DNA of 35,139 nt from Bacillota bacterium (GCA_030705945.1 JAUZPS010000002.1:1-35139), one strand, 5' to 3'; counted from the first letter of the stretch, positions 24,971 to 33,722 are shown. The notes: generated by a model not told the origin, from the sequence alone. Numbers and translations are program-made.

Positions 24971-25187
24971 TAGATATATAAACTTCAAATAATAAAATTA
25001 AGTAATATTTAACATTAAGTAATCATTAACATTATCTTAAACAATACCGTTTGTTCAAAAGCCATACGAAAGAGTTGATTTGACTTCGCTTAACGTATGA
25101 TTAATTGTGGTTTTACTATAGTATGATTATTAAATACTATATATTAACATATACTTTAATAAAACACAATAAATGTGTAATTAAAAT

Positions 25188-25721
25188 TTATGAATATGCA
25201 TCTTCTTTTAGTATACACAAATCAGGTAAATTTCTGTACTTTCCAGAATAATCAAGCCCGAAACCTACAACAAACTCATCAGGAATCGTGAATCCCTCAT
25301 AATCAATGTCAATATGGACTTTTCTCCTGGAAGGCTTATCTAACGCAGTACATATCTTTACACTTAAAGGTCCTCTGGTATACAACATTTCTTTGAGATA
25401 TTTCAGAGTAAGTCCGGTATCAACAATATCCTCAACAATCAAAACATGTTTATTTGTTATTGAGGTATCTATATCCTTAATTATTCTTACAACCCCCGAA
25501 GATTTTGATGAATTGCCATAACTTGAAACTGAAATGAAATCAATATCTACAGGAATCTTTATTTCCCTCATCAAATCCGCAAGGAAAACGAATCCGCCCT
25601 TTAGAACTCCTACCAGTATTAATTCCTTACCTTCGTAGTCGGAGGATATCCTATTTCCCATATCTTTGATTTTTGCGTCTAATTCTTCTTTACTAATCAG
25701 TATTTTTTTAATCGCGTCCAG
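25188..25721 (-). CDS. hpt: Hypoxanthine-guanine phosphoribosyltransferase, non-ATG start
   Basis: Purine salvage enzyme converting hypoxanthine or guanine with PRPP to IMP or GMP. Motifs: LILVGVLKGGFVFLADLMREI, DIDFISVSSYGNS, the PRPP loop VLIVEDIVDTGLTL, and PDEFVVGFGLDY near the end. The first ATG in frame (25661) would remove the conserved opening and has no ribosome-binding site. Extending the frame upstream gives KKILISKEELDAKIKDMGNRI, typical of Hpt, back to a stop just before CTG at 25721. GGGGTGAT sits 5 nt before that CTG, giving 177 residues, the normal size. CTG is thus the best start; an ATT at 25712 is the alternative. It lies 54 bp after tilS, as in the Bacillus tilS-hprT-ftsH order. 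Confidence 0.9.
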   Translation of the reverse strand: MDAIKKILISKEELDAKIKDMGNRISSDYEGKELILVGVLKGGFVFLADLMREIKIPVDIDFISVSSYGNSSKSSGVVRIIKDIDTSITNKHVLIVEDIVDTGLTLKYLKEMLYTRGPLSVKICTALDKPSRRKVHIDIDYEGFTIPDEFVVGFGLDYSGKYRNLPDLCILKEDAYS

Positions 25722-25775
25722 TTATAATCACCCCTAATTAAATAACAATTTCGAAACTTTCCTATTTACGCGTAT

Positions 25776-27212
25776 TTACATATTCCAATTTTTAAATTCC
25801 AGCTTTAATATATACTTAGTATTTTCATTTACTTTAAATTTATCACTTGTTTTACTTCCGATAATCCAAACAACTTCTTTTCCAATTGCTATAAGCGCCT
25901 TTCTATCTCTTTCGTCTCTAGGAACCTTAGAATCTATAAAGTATTCTTTGAGTTTTTTTTGACCATTTCCATTATAAGGTTTAAAATAATCTCCATCTTT
26001 CCTATTTCTTAAATATATTCCCGTTTTTAGCTTTTCATAATCAAAGTATTGTATGTAAGAATTTTGTGAAACCTTCAAGAGTTTGTTTATATTCTCATTT
26101 CTCTCAATTATTTCAGCTTCTAAAAAAGCCCCGGAAGAATAATACTCTGTAACCCCTGGTATTGTGACAGGTATTTCTTCTTTATCGCTGCCATTATTGT
26201 CATTAATTTTATCTTTATTTGCAAGTAAAGAAATTTTTAATTGATCATAGGATTTTTCTCCTTGAAGTCTGCATGGAAGAGATATTTTAGAACCGGTCCT
26301 TCCGGCTAATCCCAACTCAATTAATCCATCTATATGTTTTTTCTCTATGCCATTTAAGTTCCCTTTGATCCTTTTAATGGCTAATCTTACTATTCTATTC
26401 TTTATAGAATTATGAAAATCCTTTAGAATTTTGATATTAAGTACAATTTTATTATTGTTTTGTTCTATAACACATTTATCAAAAGCCATATCAGTATATT
26501 CTTCAATAAAGTAAAGATCGTCCCGTATAATTTCAGAAGTTCTTAAAAGACTTCCAGTCAAATCTGAATTAAATCGCTCATTTATAAATGGTATAAGTTC
26601 CAGACGAATTTTATTACGCGTATATGAGTTTTGTAAATTTGAACTATCGATCCTTGGAGATAAGTTATTCGCTTTACAATATTTTTCTATTTCCTGTCTG
26701 TCGATATCAAGGAGAGGGCGTACTATCCTGCCTCTTTTATATTGAATGCCCTTTAATCCGTCCAATCCTGTTCCTCTGATTATATTCATAAGGACTGTTT
26801 CAACCTGATCATTTCGATTATGAGCAACAGCTATCTTTTGAGCGTCGAATTTGTCGGCATAAAACTCAAATTGTTTGTACCTGACGATCCTACCAGCCTC
26901 TTCCAAAGATTTCGACTCTTGTATTGCCATTCTCCTAACATCGATCTTGTCAGAATAAAATGGTATTGATAATTCACGGCATAATTCGAGAGCATAACTC
27001 TCATCTAAATCCGCCTCTTCACCACGCAGCATATGATTAATATGAACTGCGATTACTTTTAAACTGAATTGTAGAGATATGTAATGCAGAGCATGAACCA
27101 GACATACTGAATCAGGACCACCTGATATGCCAACAATAACAGTATCCCCTTGTGAAAATAAACTATTCTTTGTAATTGTATCAATAACCTTATTAATTAA
27201 GCTTTTTTCCAT
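25776..27212 (-). CDS. tilS: tRNA(Ile)-lysidine synthase
   Basis: Modifies the CAU anticodon of tRNA-Ile2 to lysidine so that it reads AUA, an essential step. The PP-loop SGGPDS is at residues 30-35, followed by VIAVHINHMLRGEEADLDE, FYSDKIDVRRMA, KIAVAHNRNDQVETVLMNIIRGTGLDGLKGI, and PLLDIDRQEIEKYC. The C-terminal domain holds FKPYNGNGQKKLKEYFIDSKVPRDERD. At 478 residues it is full length. The start lies 9 bp after the dnaB stop; the ribosome-binding site is weak, which suggests coupling to dnaB translation. Confidence 0.96.
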   Translation of the reverse strand: MEKSLINKVIDTITKNSLFSQGDTVIVGISGGPDSVCLVHALHYISLQFSLKVIAVHINHMLRGEEADLDESYALELCRELSIPFYSDKIDVRRMAIQESKSLEEAGRIVRYKQFEFYADKFDAQKIAVAHNRNDQVETVLMNIIRGTGLDGLKGIQYKRGRIVRPLLDIDRQEIEKYCKANNLSPRIDSSNLQNSYTRNKIRLELIPFINERFNSDLTGSLLRTSEIIRDDLYFIEEYTDMAFDKCVIEQNNNKIVLNIKILKDFHNSIKNRIVRLAIKRIKGNLNGIEKKHIDGLIELGLAGRTGSKISLPCRLQGEKSYDQLKISLLANKDKINDNNGSDKEEIPVTIPGVTEYYSSGAFLEAEIIERNENINKLLKVSQNSYIQYFDYEKLKTGIYLRNRKDGDYFKPYNGNGQKKLKEYFIDSKVPRDERDRKALIAIGKEVVWIIGSKTSDKFKVNENTKYILKLEFKNWNM

Positions 27213-27221
27213 ATTGAATTT

Positions 27222-28559
27222 CTATGTCCTGTATTTTTCAACATTTGCAAATTTTGTGTACTGTCCGAGCCATGTAAGTTCAACCGTGCCGGTAGAGCCG
27301 CTTCTATGCTTTGCTAAAATCAACTCTGCAATATTTTTCTTCTCAGATTCCGGATTGTAATAATCATCTCTGTACAAGAACATAACTATGTCAGCATCCT
27401 GTTCTATAGCTCCTGATTCTCTCAAGTCACTTAGAATAGGTCTGTGATCTGCTCTCGCTTCCGGGGCGCGGCTTAACTGAGAAAGTGTTATAATCGGTAC
27501 ATTTATCTCCTTTGCCAAGATCTTCAGGGATCTTGAAATATCCGATATTTCCTGTTGTCTGCTTTCATTCTTGCCCCTACCCTGCATTAACTGAAGATAG
27601 TCTATTACAACCAATCCAAGGTTCTTTTCAAGTTTCAGTCTTCTGCATTTAGCCCTCACTTCTGAAATGGATATCCCTGGAGTATCATCGATATAAATCG
27701 GCGCTTCAGCCAGAGGTCCTAGCGCGCGGGCAATTTTTTTCCAATCATCATCTTCAAGTTTTCCTGTCTTAATCTTCTGACTGTCTACCATCGCCTCACT
27801 GCACAGCATTCTGCTAACTAACTGCTCCTTGGACATTTCAAGACTGAATACCGCAACAGGAACGCCTGAGTACACTGCGGCATTCTGAGCAACATTGAGC
27901 GCGAATGCGGTTTTACCCATGGCAGGCCTTGCGGCGACCAGTATAAGGTCCGAGTTATGCAAGCCTGAGGTCTTGTAGTCGAGGTCAACAAATCTTGTCG
28001 GGATGCCTGTTATATGACCCTTGTTGTTATAAAGTTCTTCAAGCTTATTAAATGTGTCTACAAGCACTTCCTTTATAGGAGCAAAGCCCTGAGTACTTCT
28101 TTTTTGAAGGACATCAAATATGCTCTTCTCCGCTCTGTCAACAATAAAAGAAAGTTCTTCCGAAGCTTCATAACCCATATTTACAATTTCTGAGGAAGCC
28201 TTGATAAGTTTTCTTAATACCGACTTTTCCTCAACAATTTTTGCATAATATCTTGCGTTCGCTGTAGTGGGAACAGCGCTTGCAATATTGGTCAGATATT
28301 CCAACCCCCCAATATTATCAATAGTTCCCCTTAGTTTTAACTGTTCTGAAACTGTGATGAGATCTATAGGCTCTCCATTATCAAAAAGATCCATTATAGC
28401 CTCAAATATCTCTTTATTATCAGCCCTGTAAAAATCCTCATTCTTTAAAATCTCGGTTATGATGGGTATTACCTCTTTATCAAGCAGCATAGAACCCAAA
28501 ACAGACTGCTCAGCCTCTATACTTTGAGGCGGTACTCTTCCTAAAGAACCGACATCCAT
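27222..28559 (-). CDS. dnaB: Replicative DNA helicase DnaB
   Basis: The hexameric 5'-3' helicase at the replication fork (DnaC in Bacillus naming). The 445 residues hold the N-terminal primase-interacting domain (RVPPQSIEAEQSVLGSMLLD) and the RecA-like motor with Walker A AARPAMGKTAFALN (about residues 209-222), VFSLEMSKEQL, LVVIDYLQLM, and REIS/SRSLKILAKEINVPI with LSQLSRAPEARADHRP. The ATG at 28559 has AGAAGGTG 7 nt upstream and yields the normal N-terminus; the 44 extra codons upstream are leader sequence containing a promoter. It sits between rplI and tilS in one direction, as in many Firmicutes (rplI-dnaB). Confidence 0.97.
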   Translation of the reverse strand: MDVGSLGRVPPQSIEAEQSVLGSMLLDKEVIPIITEILKNEDFYRADNKEIFEAIMDLFDNGEPIDLITVSEQLKLRGTIDNIGGLEYLTNIASAVPTTANARYYAKIVEEKSVLRKLIKASSEIVNMGYEASEELSFIVDRAEKSIFDVLQKRSTQGFAPIKEVLVDTFNKLEELYNNKGHITGIPTRFVDLDYKTSGLHNSDLILVAARPAMGKTAFALNVAQNAAVYSGVPVAVFSLEMSKEQLVSRMLCSEAMVDSQKIKTGKLEDDDWKKIARALGPLAEAPIYIDDTPGISISEVRAKCRRLKLEKNLGLVVIDYLQLMQGRGKNESRQQEISDISRSLKILAKEINVPIITLSQLSRAPEARADHRPILSDLRESGAIEQDADIVMFLYRDDYYNPESEKKNIAELILAKHRSGSTGTVELTWLGQYTKFANVEKYRT

Positions 28560-28609
28560 TATACTGCACCTTCTTAAACCAGTTTTATAACAAATCCTAC
28601 CTGTAATAA

Positions 28610-28681
28610 GGGAGTTCCAAAAAATTCCTTGTTCAAGTTTTGTATGATAAAAACCCATTATATCAAGTTTTTGAAACTCCC
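28610..28681 (-). promoter_or_regulatory. Extended -10 promoter of dnaB inside a 14-bp inverted repeat
   Basis: TGATATAAT (28657-28665 on the minus strand) is an extended -10 element without a good -35. Inverted arms GGGAGTTCCAAAAA (28610-28623) and TTTTTGAAACTCCC (28668-28681) flank it with one mismatch. The right arm lies where a -35 would be and the left arm about 30 bp into the transcript, an operator-like layout. Confidence 0.5.
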
Positions 28682-28720
28682 AGTTGACCAATTTATTTTT
28701 TGATACTACCTAATCTGATC

Positions 28721-29167
28721 TTACTCTTGCTCTATTTTTATTTTAAGCTTAGCGCTAACCTCAGGGTAGAGTTTAACATTAGCCTCAGTAGTTCCTAGTG
28801 ATTTAATTGCGTCCTCAAGAATAATTTGTTTTTTATCGATATCAAGTTTAAAATCACTCTTAAGCTTGTCCGATACATCCTTATTTGTTATTGATCCAAA
28901 AAGTTTACCGCTTTCGCTTGCCTTAGCTTTTAACACTACTGTGATATTCTTTATTTTTTCAGCTGTTTCCTTAGCTTTCGCGAGTTCTTTTTCCTTCTTC
29001 ATCTTTTCGGATTCATTCTTGCTTTTCATTACATTTATATTTGACGCGCTTGCTTCAATAGCTAATCCTTTAGGCAAAAGAAAATTTCTTGCGTAACCGT
29101 CGCTCACTTCCACCAGATTGTCTTTCTTGCCTAATCCTTTAACATCCGCCTTTAATATGACTTTCAT
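28721..29167 (-). CDS. rplI: 50S ribosomal protein L9
   Basis: 148 residues, the standard length. The N-terminal domain (MKVILKADVKGLGKKDNLVEVSDGYARNFLLPKGLA) binds 23S rRNA; a long connecting helix rich in Lys/Glu (residues about 45-75) leads to the C-terminal domain. GGGGGTAT precedes the ATG. It lies 33 bp downstream of gdpP, and dnaB follows after 161 bp with its own promoter. Confidence 0.97.
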   Translation of the reverse strand: MKVILKADVKGLGKKDNLVEVSDGYARNFLLPKGLAIEASASNINVMKSKNESEKMKKEKELAKAKETAEKIKNITVVLKAKASESGKLFGSITNKDVSDKLKSDFKLDIDKKQIILEDAIKSLGTTEANVKLYPEVSAKLKIKIEQE

Positions 29168-29200
29168 ATGGATACCCCCAAAAGTATTATTTTGTACTTC

Positions 29201-31210
29201 CTAATTGCTGACTGAATTAAGTTCATTAGTATATTCAATTATAGCGCATTTTAATTTTTCTATGGCATTTTCAACAGAAATTCCTTCAAGCTGAGCTCCA
29301 GCTACGGATAAATGGCCTCCGCCTCCAAGCTTTTCCATAATCATCTGGACATTTATATCGCCAAGTGATCTGCCGCTTATTACAACCTCATTTCCCAGAT
29401 TACTCAAAACAAATGCCGCCGTGATGCCTAGAAGGTTCAAAAGCTGATCTGCGGCCTGAGCCGATATTAACTGGGCGTTTTTTACATTTTGCGGACACAC
29501 AGAGATTGCAATTTTGTCATTGATAATCTCAGCATTTTTAACTACATTAGAAATATTTACATACGTCTCTATGTCATTCTGGAAAAGCTGCTTAACCGCA
29601 ACCGTATCAACTCCCTGCCTTCTTAAGAACGACGCGGCTTCAAAGGTTCTCACGCCTGTCTTAAAGGTAAAATTCTTGGTGTCAACAACAATTCCGGCAT
29701 ATAATGCCTCGGCTTCTAATTGTTTAAGCTTAACTTTTTCTTCAACATACTGCAAAATCTCAGTGATGAGCTCACATGTAGAAGAAGCGTAGGTTTCCTG
29801 ATAAGTCAGGACAGCATCCTGAATATAATCCGCCCCTCTCCTGTGATGATCTATTACAACAATCTGATTGGTAAACTTTATAAGATCAGGACTCTCTGTG
29901 AATGACGGTCTATGGGTATCTAGTATTATCAGCAGGGTTTTCTTGTTAATTCTGTCCAAAGCTTCGCTGCTTCTTATAAAAAGACCTGTGTAATCAGGAT
30001 TTTTTTCTATTTTGGTCAATATATTTTCAATGGTTGGATTAGAGCTATTTAGAACCATATGAACATTTTTATCCCTGTTCTTTACAATCCGGCTAACCCC
30101 CAAAGCCGCCCCAAGGCAATCAATATCGCAATATTCATGCCCCATAATCAATACTTCCGGGGCCTGTTCTATCAGCTCCCTTAAAGCGTAAGCAATAACT
30201 CTCGCTTTGACTCTTGTTCTCTTTTCCAGCTCCCTGGTTTTTCCTCCGAAAAAGCTGAAATTTTCTCCATTTCTTATAACAACATGGTCGCCTCCCCTTC
30301 CAAGCGCTATATCAATACATGCGCTTGCGTTTGAGAAGTTCTCTGTGATTGTCTTACCATTTATTCCAAATCCCAGGCTTAAAGTAACTGGAATTTTATT
30401 TCCGACATTAATTTCTTTAACAGTATCAAGTATCTCATATTTCTTATCTTCAAATTCTTTAAGGTATTTACATTCAAACACAAAAAGGTACTTGTCCCTT
30501 TCAAACTTCCTTATAATCCCTCCGGTATGACTCATCCAATTTACAATCTTCTTTTCAACTTCCGCAAGAAGCTGCGGCCTCGTTCCATCCTCAGCGCTCT
30601 GCATAAGATCGTCATAATTGTCAATAACTATTAATGCTATACATGTTTTTTCATCGTAATACTTTTTCTGCAGCTCAACAAATTCCGTATCGTCAAGAAG
30701 ATACAACATCAAAATAAATTCGCCCTTCTCGCTTTTCTTTTCTGCTTTTACAAAATTACCAAGGACATTGTAATTCCTGCTATTTATTATAACATTTTTA
30801 TTGATTTTAGCCTGTCCATCCAGTATCTTTTTGGGTTCTAGTTCATTCACAAAGGTTGTGATGGTCTTTTCTAAAAGGTCCTTCCCTCCAAATATATCTC
30901 TAAATGGTGGATTGTACCAGATTATCGTCCCATCCAGTTCCAGCACAACAAACGGCAATGGAAAATTTAACAAAGTATCCTTTGTTGCAGTATCAATGTG
31001 AAATGTTAAATCCTCAATATATTTTGTAAGTTCATTCTGCCTCTTGTACTCAAGTCTGATATTTAAAAAAACCATGAATGCAAAAAGCGCGAACCCCGCC
31101 ATACCAATCCAAAATTTGAGTATGGTCAAAATAACTACAAGTAGCAGTATGATCCCTAAGTAACTGCTTGCTCTGGGGATAAATGCCCACAAATACTTTT
31201 TATTCTCCAT
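29201..31210 (-). CDS. gdpP: Cyclic-di-AMP phosphodiesterase GdpP (DHH/DHHA1)
   Basis: Membrane enzyme that hydrolyses c-di-AMP, the second messenger for potassium and osmotic balance. Two transmembrane helices (about residues 13-31 and 36-50), a PAS-like domain (85-170), a degenerate GGDEF domain (about 185-310, with GRGGDH instead of GGDEF) and a DHH-DHHA1 module (350-660). Catalytic residues are visible: GHEYCDIDCLG (H358, D362, D364), DTHRP (D431), VIDHHRRG (D454-H456), and the substrate-binding GGGGHLSVAGAQ at 629-640. Length (669) matches Bacillus GdpP (YybT). AGGAGTT precedes the ATG. It follows the mazG-like gene after 9 bp. The window also has a KimA transporter, a likely c-di-AMP target. 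Confidence 0.96.
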   Translation of the reverse strand: MENKKYLWAFIPRASSYLGIILLLVVILTILKFWIGMAGFALFAFMVFLNIRLEYKRQNELTKYIEDLTFHIDTATKDTLLNFPLPFVVLELDGTIIWYNPPFRDIFGGKDLLEKTITTFVNELEPKKILDGQAKINKNVIINSRNYNVLGNFVKAEKKSEKGEFILMLYLLDDTEFVELQKKYYDEKTCIALIVIDNYDDLMQSAEDGTRPQLLAEVEKKIVNWMSHTGGIIRKFERDKYLFVFECKYLKEFEDKKYEILDTVKEINVGNKIPVTLSLGFGINGKTITENFSNASACIDIALGRGGDHVVIRNGENFSFFGGKTRELEKRTRVKARVIAYALRELIEQAPEVLIMGHEYCDIDCLGAALGVSRIVKNRDKNVHMVLNSSNPTIENILTKIEKNPDYTGLFIRSSEALDRINKKTLLIILDTHRPSFTESPDLIKFTNQIVVIDHHRRGADYIQDAVLTYQETYASSTCELITEILQYVEEKVKLKQLEAEALYAGIVVDTKNFTFKTGVRTFEAASFLRRQGVDTVAVKQLFQNDIETYVNISNVVKNAEIINDKIAISVCPQNVKNAQLISAQAADQLLNLLGITAAFVLSNLGNEVVISGRSLGDINVQMIMEKLGGGGHLSVAGAQLEGISVENAIEKLKCAIIEYTNELNSVSN

Positions 31211-31219
31211 TTTAACTCC

Positions 31220-31555
31220 TTATTTCTTTATCCTGGAACAATTAAGATGTCTTGTCAACTCTGATAAATCACCATAATATTTTTCCACATCATGTTTCTC
31301 TACCAGACCCAATCTAATTTTGTTCTCCATTTTCATTTCAATGGCATTATAGCTAATTCCAAGCCTTTTTCCAAGCAAATAGCAGATCAGTATAATATTT
31401 GACAGGCTTTCGGTCACGGCTTCATGCACTTCCTCTTTAGCGCCGTTTACCAGTATCTTGAACAAGCCTGCAATATCGGTTAAAAGCTCACTCTTTAGCC
31501 ATTCGATTATTTTTATGTTTCGAGTTATATCTATTTCCTTATCAAAAAATGCCAT
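31220..31555 (-). CDS. MazG-like family protein
   Basis: A 111-residue all-helical protein. The segment GAKEEVHEAVTESLSNIILICYLLGKRLGISYNAIEMKMENKIRLG has the EE..E / E...N arrangement of MazG-type nucleotide pyrophosphohydrolases in a reduced form, as in the short MazG-like proteins common next to gdpP in clostridia. Catalytic competence and substrate are not clear. The ATG follows GGAGTG. It is the first gene of a unit with gdpP (9-bp gap). An extended -10 box TGGTATAAT lies 33 bp upstream. Confidence 0.75.
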   Translation of the reverse strand: MAFFDKEIDITRNIKIIEWLKSELLTDIAGLFKILVNGAKEEVHEAVTESLSNIILICYLLGKRLGISYNAIEMKMENKIRLGLVEKHDVEKYYGDLSELTRHLNCSRIKK

Positions 31556-31587
31556 CTTACCACTCCAGTATAGTTTTATAATTAAGT

Positions 31588-31596
31588 ATTATACCA
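31588..31596 (-). promoter_or_regulatory. Extended -10 promoter of the mazG-like/gdpP unit
   Basis: TGGTATAAT on the minus strand, a perfect extended -10, 33 bp before the mazG-like ATG; no convincing -35. It lies in the short gap after pheA and marks the start of the downstream block. Confidence 0.6.
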
Positions 31597-31614
31597 CAGA
31601 AAATAAAGTTATTT

Positions 31615-32451
31615 TTAATTTCCCTTAAATACAGGATAGGAACCTAAAAATTTATAAAACGATGTTTTTCTTGTAACCATAGTAAGCGCGTTTTTTAAGT
31701 CCTCATCCTCCCTATGGCCTGAAATATCAATGAAGAAAATATACCTGCCAAGCTTATTTTTAGCCGGTCTCGACTCGATTCTTGTCATATTTATATCCCA
31801 TAGGTTAAAAATGTCTAATATTCTATAAAGACTTCCGGGTTTATCCTCTGAAGAAAATGCAATAGACGTCTTGTCATCACCTGTTCTCTCGCTGTCACTT
31901 TGAGATATAACAGCAAACCTGGTATGATTGTTATCATTATCCTGTATCGACTCGTTAAGTATATCAAGCCCATACACTTTTGCGGCTATAGAGGACCCAA
32001 TTGCCGCCAATGAGCCATCGCCTTTAGCAACTTCTTCGGCAGCTCCTGCCGTACTGTATACGTACTTGATATGGGCATTAGGAAATTTCTCATTGATGTA
32101 TTTCCTGCATTGTCCAATAGGCTGAGGGTGGGAAATAATACAATCAATTTTTTTAGGATCGGTTCCCTTTTTTATCAATAAGTTCTGTTTAACTAAAATT
32201 ACTACCTCGCCTTTAATCTTCAAATCAACATCAATCGCCAGCATATCAAGAGTAACGTTTATAGCGCCTTCTAGAGAGTTTTCGATAGGAGCCATAGCTT
32301 CATCAATTTCTTTATTCTGAACCGCTAAAATTAAATCCGATATTCCGTTATACTCATATATGTCATACTTATCGTTTCTTCCTTCAATATATTTTAAAGT
32401 GGCCTCCTGAGAAAATGTTCCTTTAGGGCCTAGATAACCTATTTTTATCAT
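31615..32451 (-). CDS. pheA: Prephenate dehydratase
   Basis: Converts prephenate to phenylpyruvate in phenylalanine synthesis. The 278-residue monofunctional form has MIKIGYLGPKGTFSQEA at the start, the catalytic TRF in NNHTRFAVIS (residues 177-179), and a C-terminal ACT domain with GSLYRILDIF and the ESRP motif (226-229) that confers phenylalanine feedback inhibition. The ATG at 32451 lies 8 nt after GAGGG; a GTG five codons upstream would overlap that site. It is flanked by the rpsR terminator upstream and the mazG-like promoter downstream, so it is probably monocistronic or transcribed by read-through. Confidence 0.95.
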   Translation of the reverse strand: MIKIGYLGPKGTFSQEATLKYIEGRNDKYDIYEYNGISDLILAVQNKEIDEAMAPIENSLEGAINVTLDMLAIDVDLKIKGEVVILVKQNLLIKKGTDPKKIDCIISHPQPIGQCRKYINEKFPNAHIKYVYSTAGAAEEVAKGDGSLAAIGSSIAAKVYGLDILNESIQDNDNNHTRFAVISQSDSERTGDDKTSIAFSSEDKPGSLYRILDIFNLWDINMTRIESRPAKNKLGRYIFFIDISGHREDEDLKNALTMVTRKTSFYKFLGSYPVFKGN

Positions 32452-32504
32452 ATTATAATCCCTCACAGGCGTATTTTTTATTTAACATTTTTAATATAGA
32501 CCTT

Positions 32505-32538
32505 AAAAAAGCCTATAGAATGTTCTATAGGCTTTTTT
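32505..32538 (-). terminator. Terminator of the rpsF-ssb-rpsR operon
   Basis: A perfect palindrome AAAAAAGCCTATAGAA / TTCTATAGGCTTTTTT only 9 bp after the rpsR stop. It has U-runs in both directions, so it can act bidirectionally. Confidence 0.93.
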
Positions 32539-32547
32539 ATCTTTTTA

Positions 32548-32838
32548 TTATTCAGCTGTATATGGCAAAAGCGCAACATGTCTTGCTCTTTTTATAGCCA
32601 TTGTCAACTGACGTTGATGTTTAGCGCAATTTCCAGAAATTCTTCTTGGAAGTATCTTTCCTCTTTCAGATATGAATTTACGGATTTTAGCTACATCCTT
32701 ATAATCGATATCATCAACTTTATCTACACAGAAGGCGCAGACCTTTTTCTTAGCCCTTCTCATTCTCATTCCGCCCTTGCCTTCTCCTTTATCGTAGGAA
32801 TCTCTTCCGCCGCTCTTTTCTCTTTTTCCACCTGGCAT
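32548..32838 (-). CDS. rpsR: 30S ribosomal protein S18
   Basis: 96 residues. A basic, Gly-rich N-terminal tail of about 25 residues precedes the conserved core RRAKKKVCAFCVDKVDDIDYKD, then LRKFISERGKILPRR-like and TGNCAKHQRQL-like motifs (here KIRKFISERGKILPRRISG and NCAKHQRQLTMAIKRAR). CxxC is present, so this is a zinc-retaining type form. GAGGAGG precedes the ATG. It is the third gene of rpsF-ssb-rpsR. Confidence 0.97.
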   Translation of the reverse strand: MPGGKREKSGGRDSYDKGEGKGGMRMRRAKKKVCAFCVDKVDDIDYKDVAKIRKFISERGKILPRRISGNCAKHQRQLTMAIKRARHVALLPYTAE

Positions 32839-32901
32839 TCTTCAAACCTCCTCTCGAACAATTAGCTTGTATATATTAAAATCATCATTAATCGATTTTA
32901 A

Positions 32902-33318
32902 TTAAAATGGCAACTCATCATCTTCTGGAATTGGATAGAATCCATCCTCATTCCCACTGTTATCTCCAAATGATGGTTTACCTGGAGTTCCTTCAGACTT
33001 TTTGCCGTCCGCAAAATAAGCTTCGTCAGCAATAACTTCAGTCACATAATGCCTCTTTCCCTCATTATCGTCCCAAGTTCTGGTCTGAATTCTTCCAACA
33101 ACAACAACCTGACGGCCTTTCTGAAAATACTTGCCGCATATTTCCGCAAGCTTGTTCCAAGCAACAACTGGAATAAAATCCGCCTGCTTTTCTTCACCTT
33201 GCTTTGAATAATTCCTGTTTACTGCAAGCGTAAAACTGCATACAGGAATATTATTTGCGCTTGTATATCTCAGTTCAGGCTCCTTTGTAAGTCTTCCCAT
33301 TAAAATGGCTTTATTCAT
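32902..33318 (-). CDS. ssb: Single-stranded DNA-binding protein
   Basis: 138 residues: an OB-fold (MNKAILMGRLTKEPELRYTS, VCSFTLAVNRNY, FIPVVAWNKLAEICGKYFQKG, VVVGRIQTRTWDD) to about residue 105, a Gly/Ser linker, and the acidic partner-binding tip EDDELPF. The ATG follows AAGGTGA and lies 9 bp after the rpsF stop. Confidence 0.97.
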   Translation of the reverse strand: MNKAILMGRLTKEPELRYTSANNIPVCSFTLAVNRNYSKQGEEKQADFIPVVAWNKLAEICGKYFQKGRQVVVVGRIQTRTWDDNEGKRHYVTEVIADEAYFADGKKSEGTPGKPSFGDNSGNEDGFYPIPEDDELPF

Positions 33319-33327
33319 AAAATCACC

Positions 33328-33615
33328 TTATTTATCCTTTTTAATGATCATGTATTTTATTATGCCATCTGTAATTTTGTAAATTCTTTCAAGTTCATGT
33401 GGGAAACTAGATTCCGCGCTGAAATTTGCCATCACATAGTAGCCTTCATTACGGTCATTAATTGGGTACGCGAGCTTTCTCTTGCCCCATTCATCAATAC
33501 TGTCCAATTGAGCGGATGTTTCTAAAAGGCTCTTAAACTTTTCAACAAGAGCTTTTGTGCTTTCCTCGCCAATTTCAGGACTGATGATAAATATAGATTC
33601 GTATTTATTTACCAT
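33328..33615 (-). CDS. rpsF: 30S ribosomal protein S6
   Basis: 95 residues, full length: MVNKYESIFIISPEIGEES at the start, the central WGKRKLAYPINDRNEGYYVMANF, and a C-terminus ending KYMIIKKDK. GGAGGAGGTG precedes the ATG. It is the first gene of the operon, with a leader that resembles the S6:S18-binding RNA and a strong vegetative promoter. Confidence 0.97.
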   Translation of the reverse strand: MVNKYESIFIISPEIGEESTKALVEKFKSLLETSAQLDSIDEWGKRKLAYPINDRNEGYYVMANFSAESSFPHELERIYKITDGIIKYMIIKKDK

Positions 33616-33619
33616 TCGA

Positions 33620-33680
33620 CTTCACCTCCTCCCGGACTAAACGGCCCTGTATCTCGAATACAGAGCAAGGATACGGTAAC
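33620..33680 (-). promoter_or_regulatory. Possible S6:S18-binding leader (autoregulation of rpsF operon)
   Basis: On the minus strand a hairpin CTGTAT-TCGAG-ATACAG (33647-33663) is closed by outer bases including GGGCCGTTTAG and GTTACCGTATCC, with an exposed CCG and a second CCGGG just before the ribosome-binding site. The S6:S18 leader of bacterial rpsF operons uses a conserved CCG in a hairpin to bind the S6-S18 pair. The match is by eye and partial. Confidence 0.5.
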
Positions 33681-33682
33681 AG

Positions 33683-33711
33683 ATTGTATCATACTTTAGT
33701 TGTTTTTTCAA
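33683..33711 (-). promoter_or_regulatory. Vegetative promoter of rpsF-ssb-rpsR
   Basis: TTGAAA (33706-33711), 17 bp, TACAAT (33683-33688) on the minus strand, near-consensus. The leader is about 60 nt. Confidence 0.85.
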
Positions 33712-33722
33712 GTATTTTTAGA

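Noticed and set aside
25062..25125. Hairpin CATACG/CGTATG followed by GATTAATTGTGGTTTT, slightly like the R1 right end
   Set aside because: Only about 20 of 27 positions match and no left arm aligns, so it is too weak to call a seventh R1 copy.
28560..28691. 44-codon upstream extension of dnaB
   Set aside because: It covers the extended -10 promoter and inverted repeat and does not resemble DnaB; the ATG at 28559 has a good ribosome-binding site.
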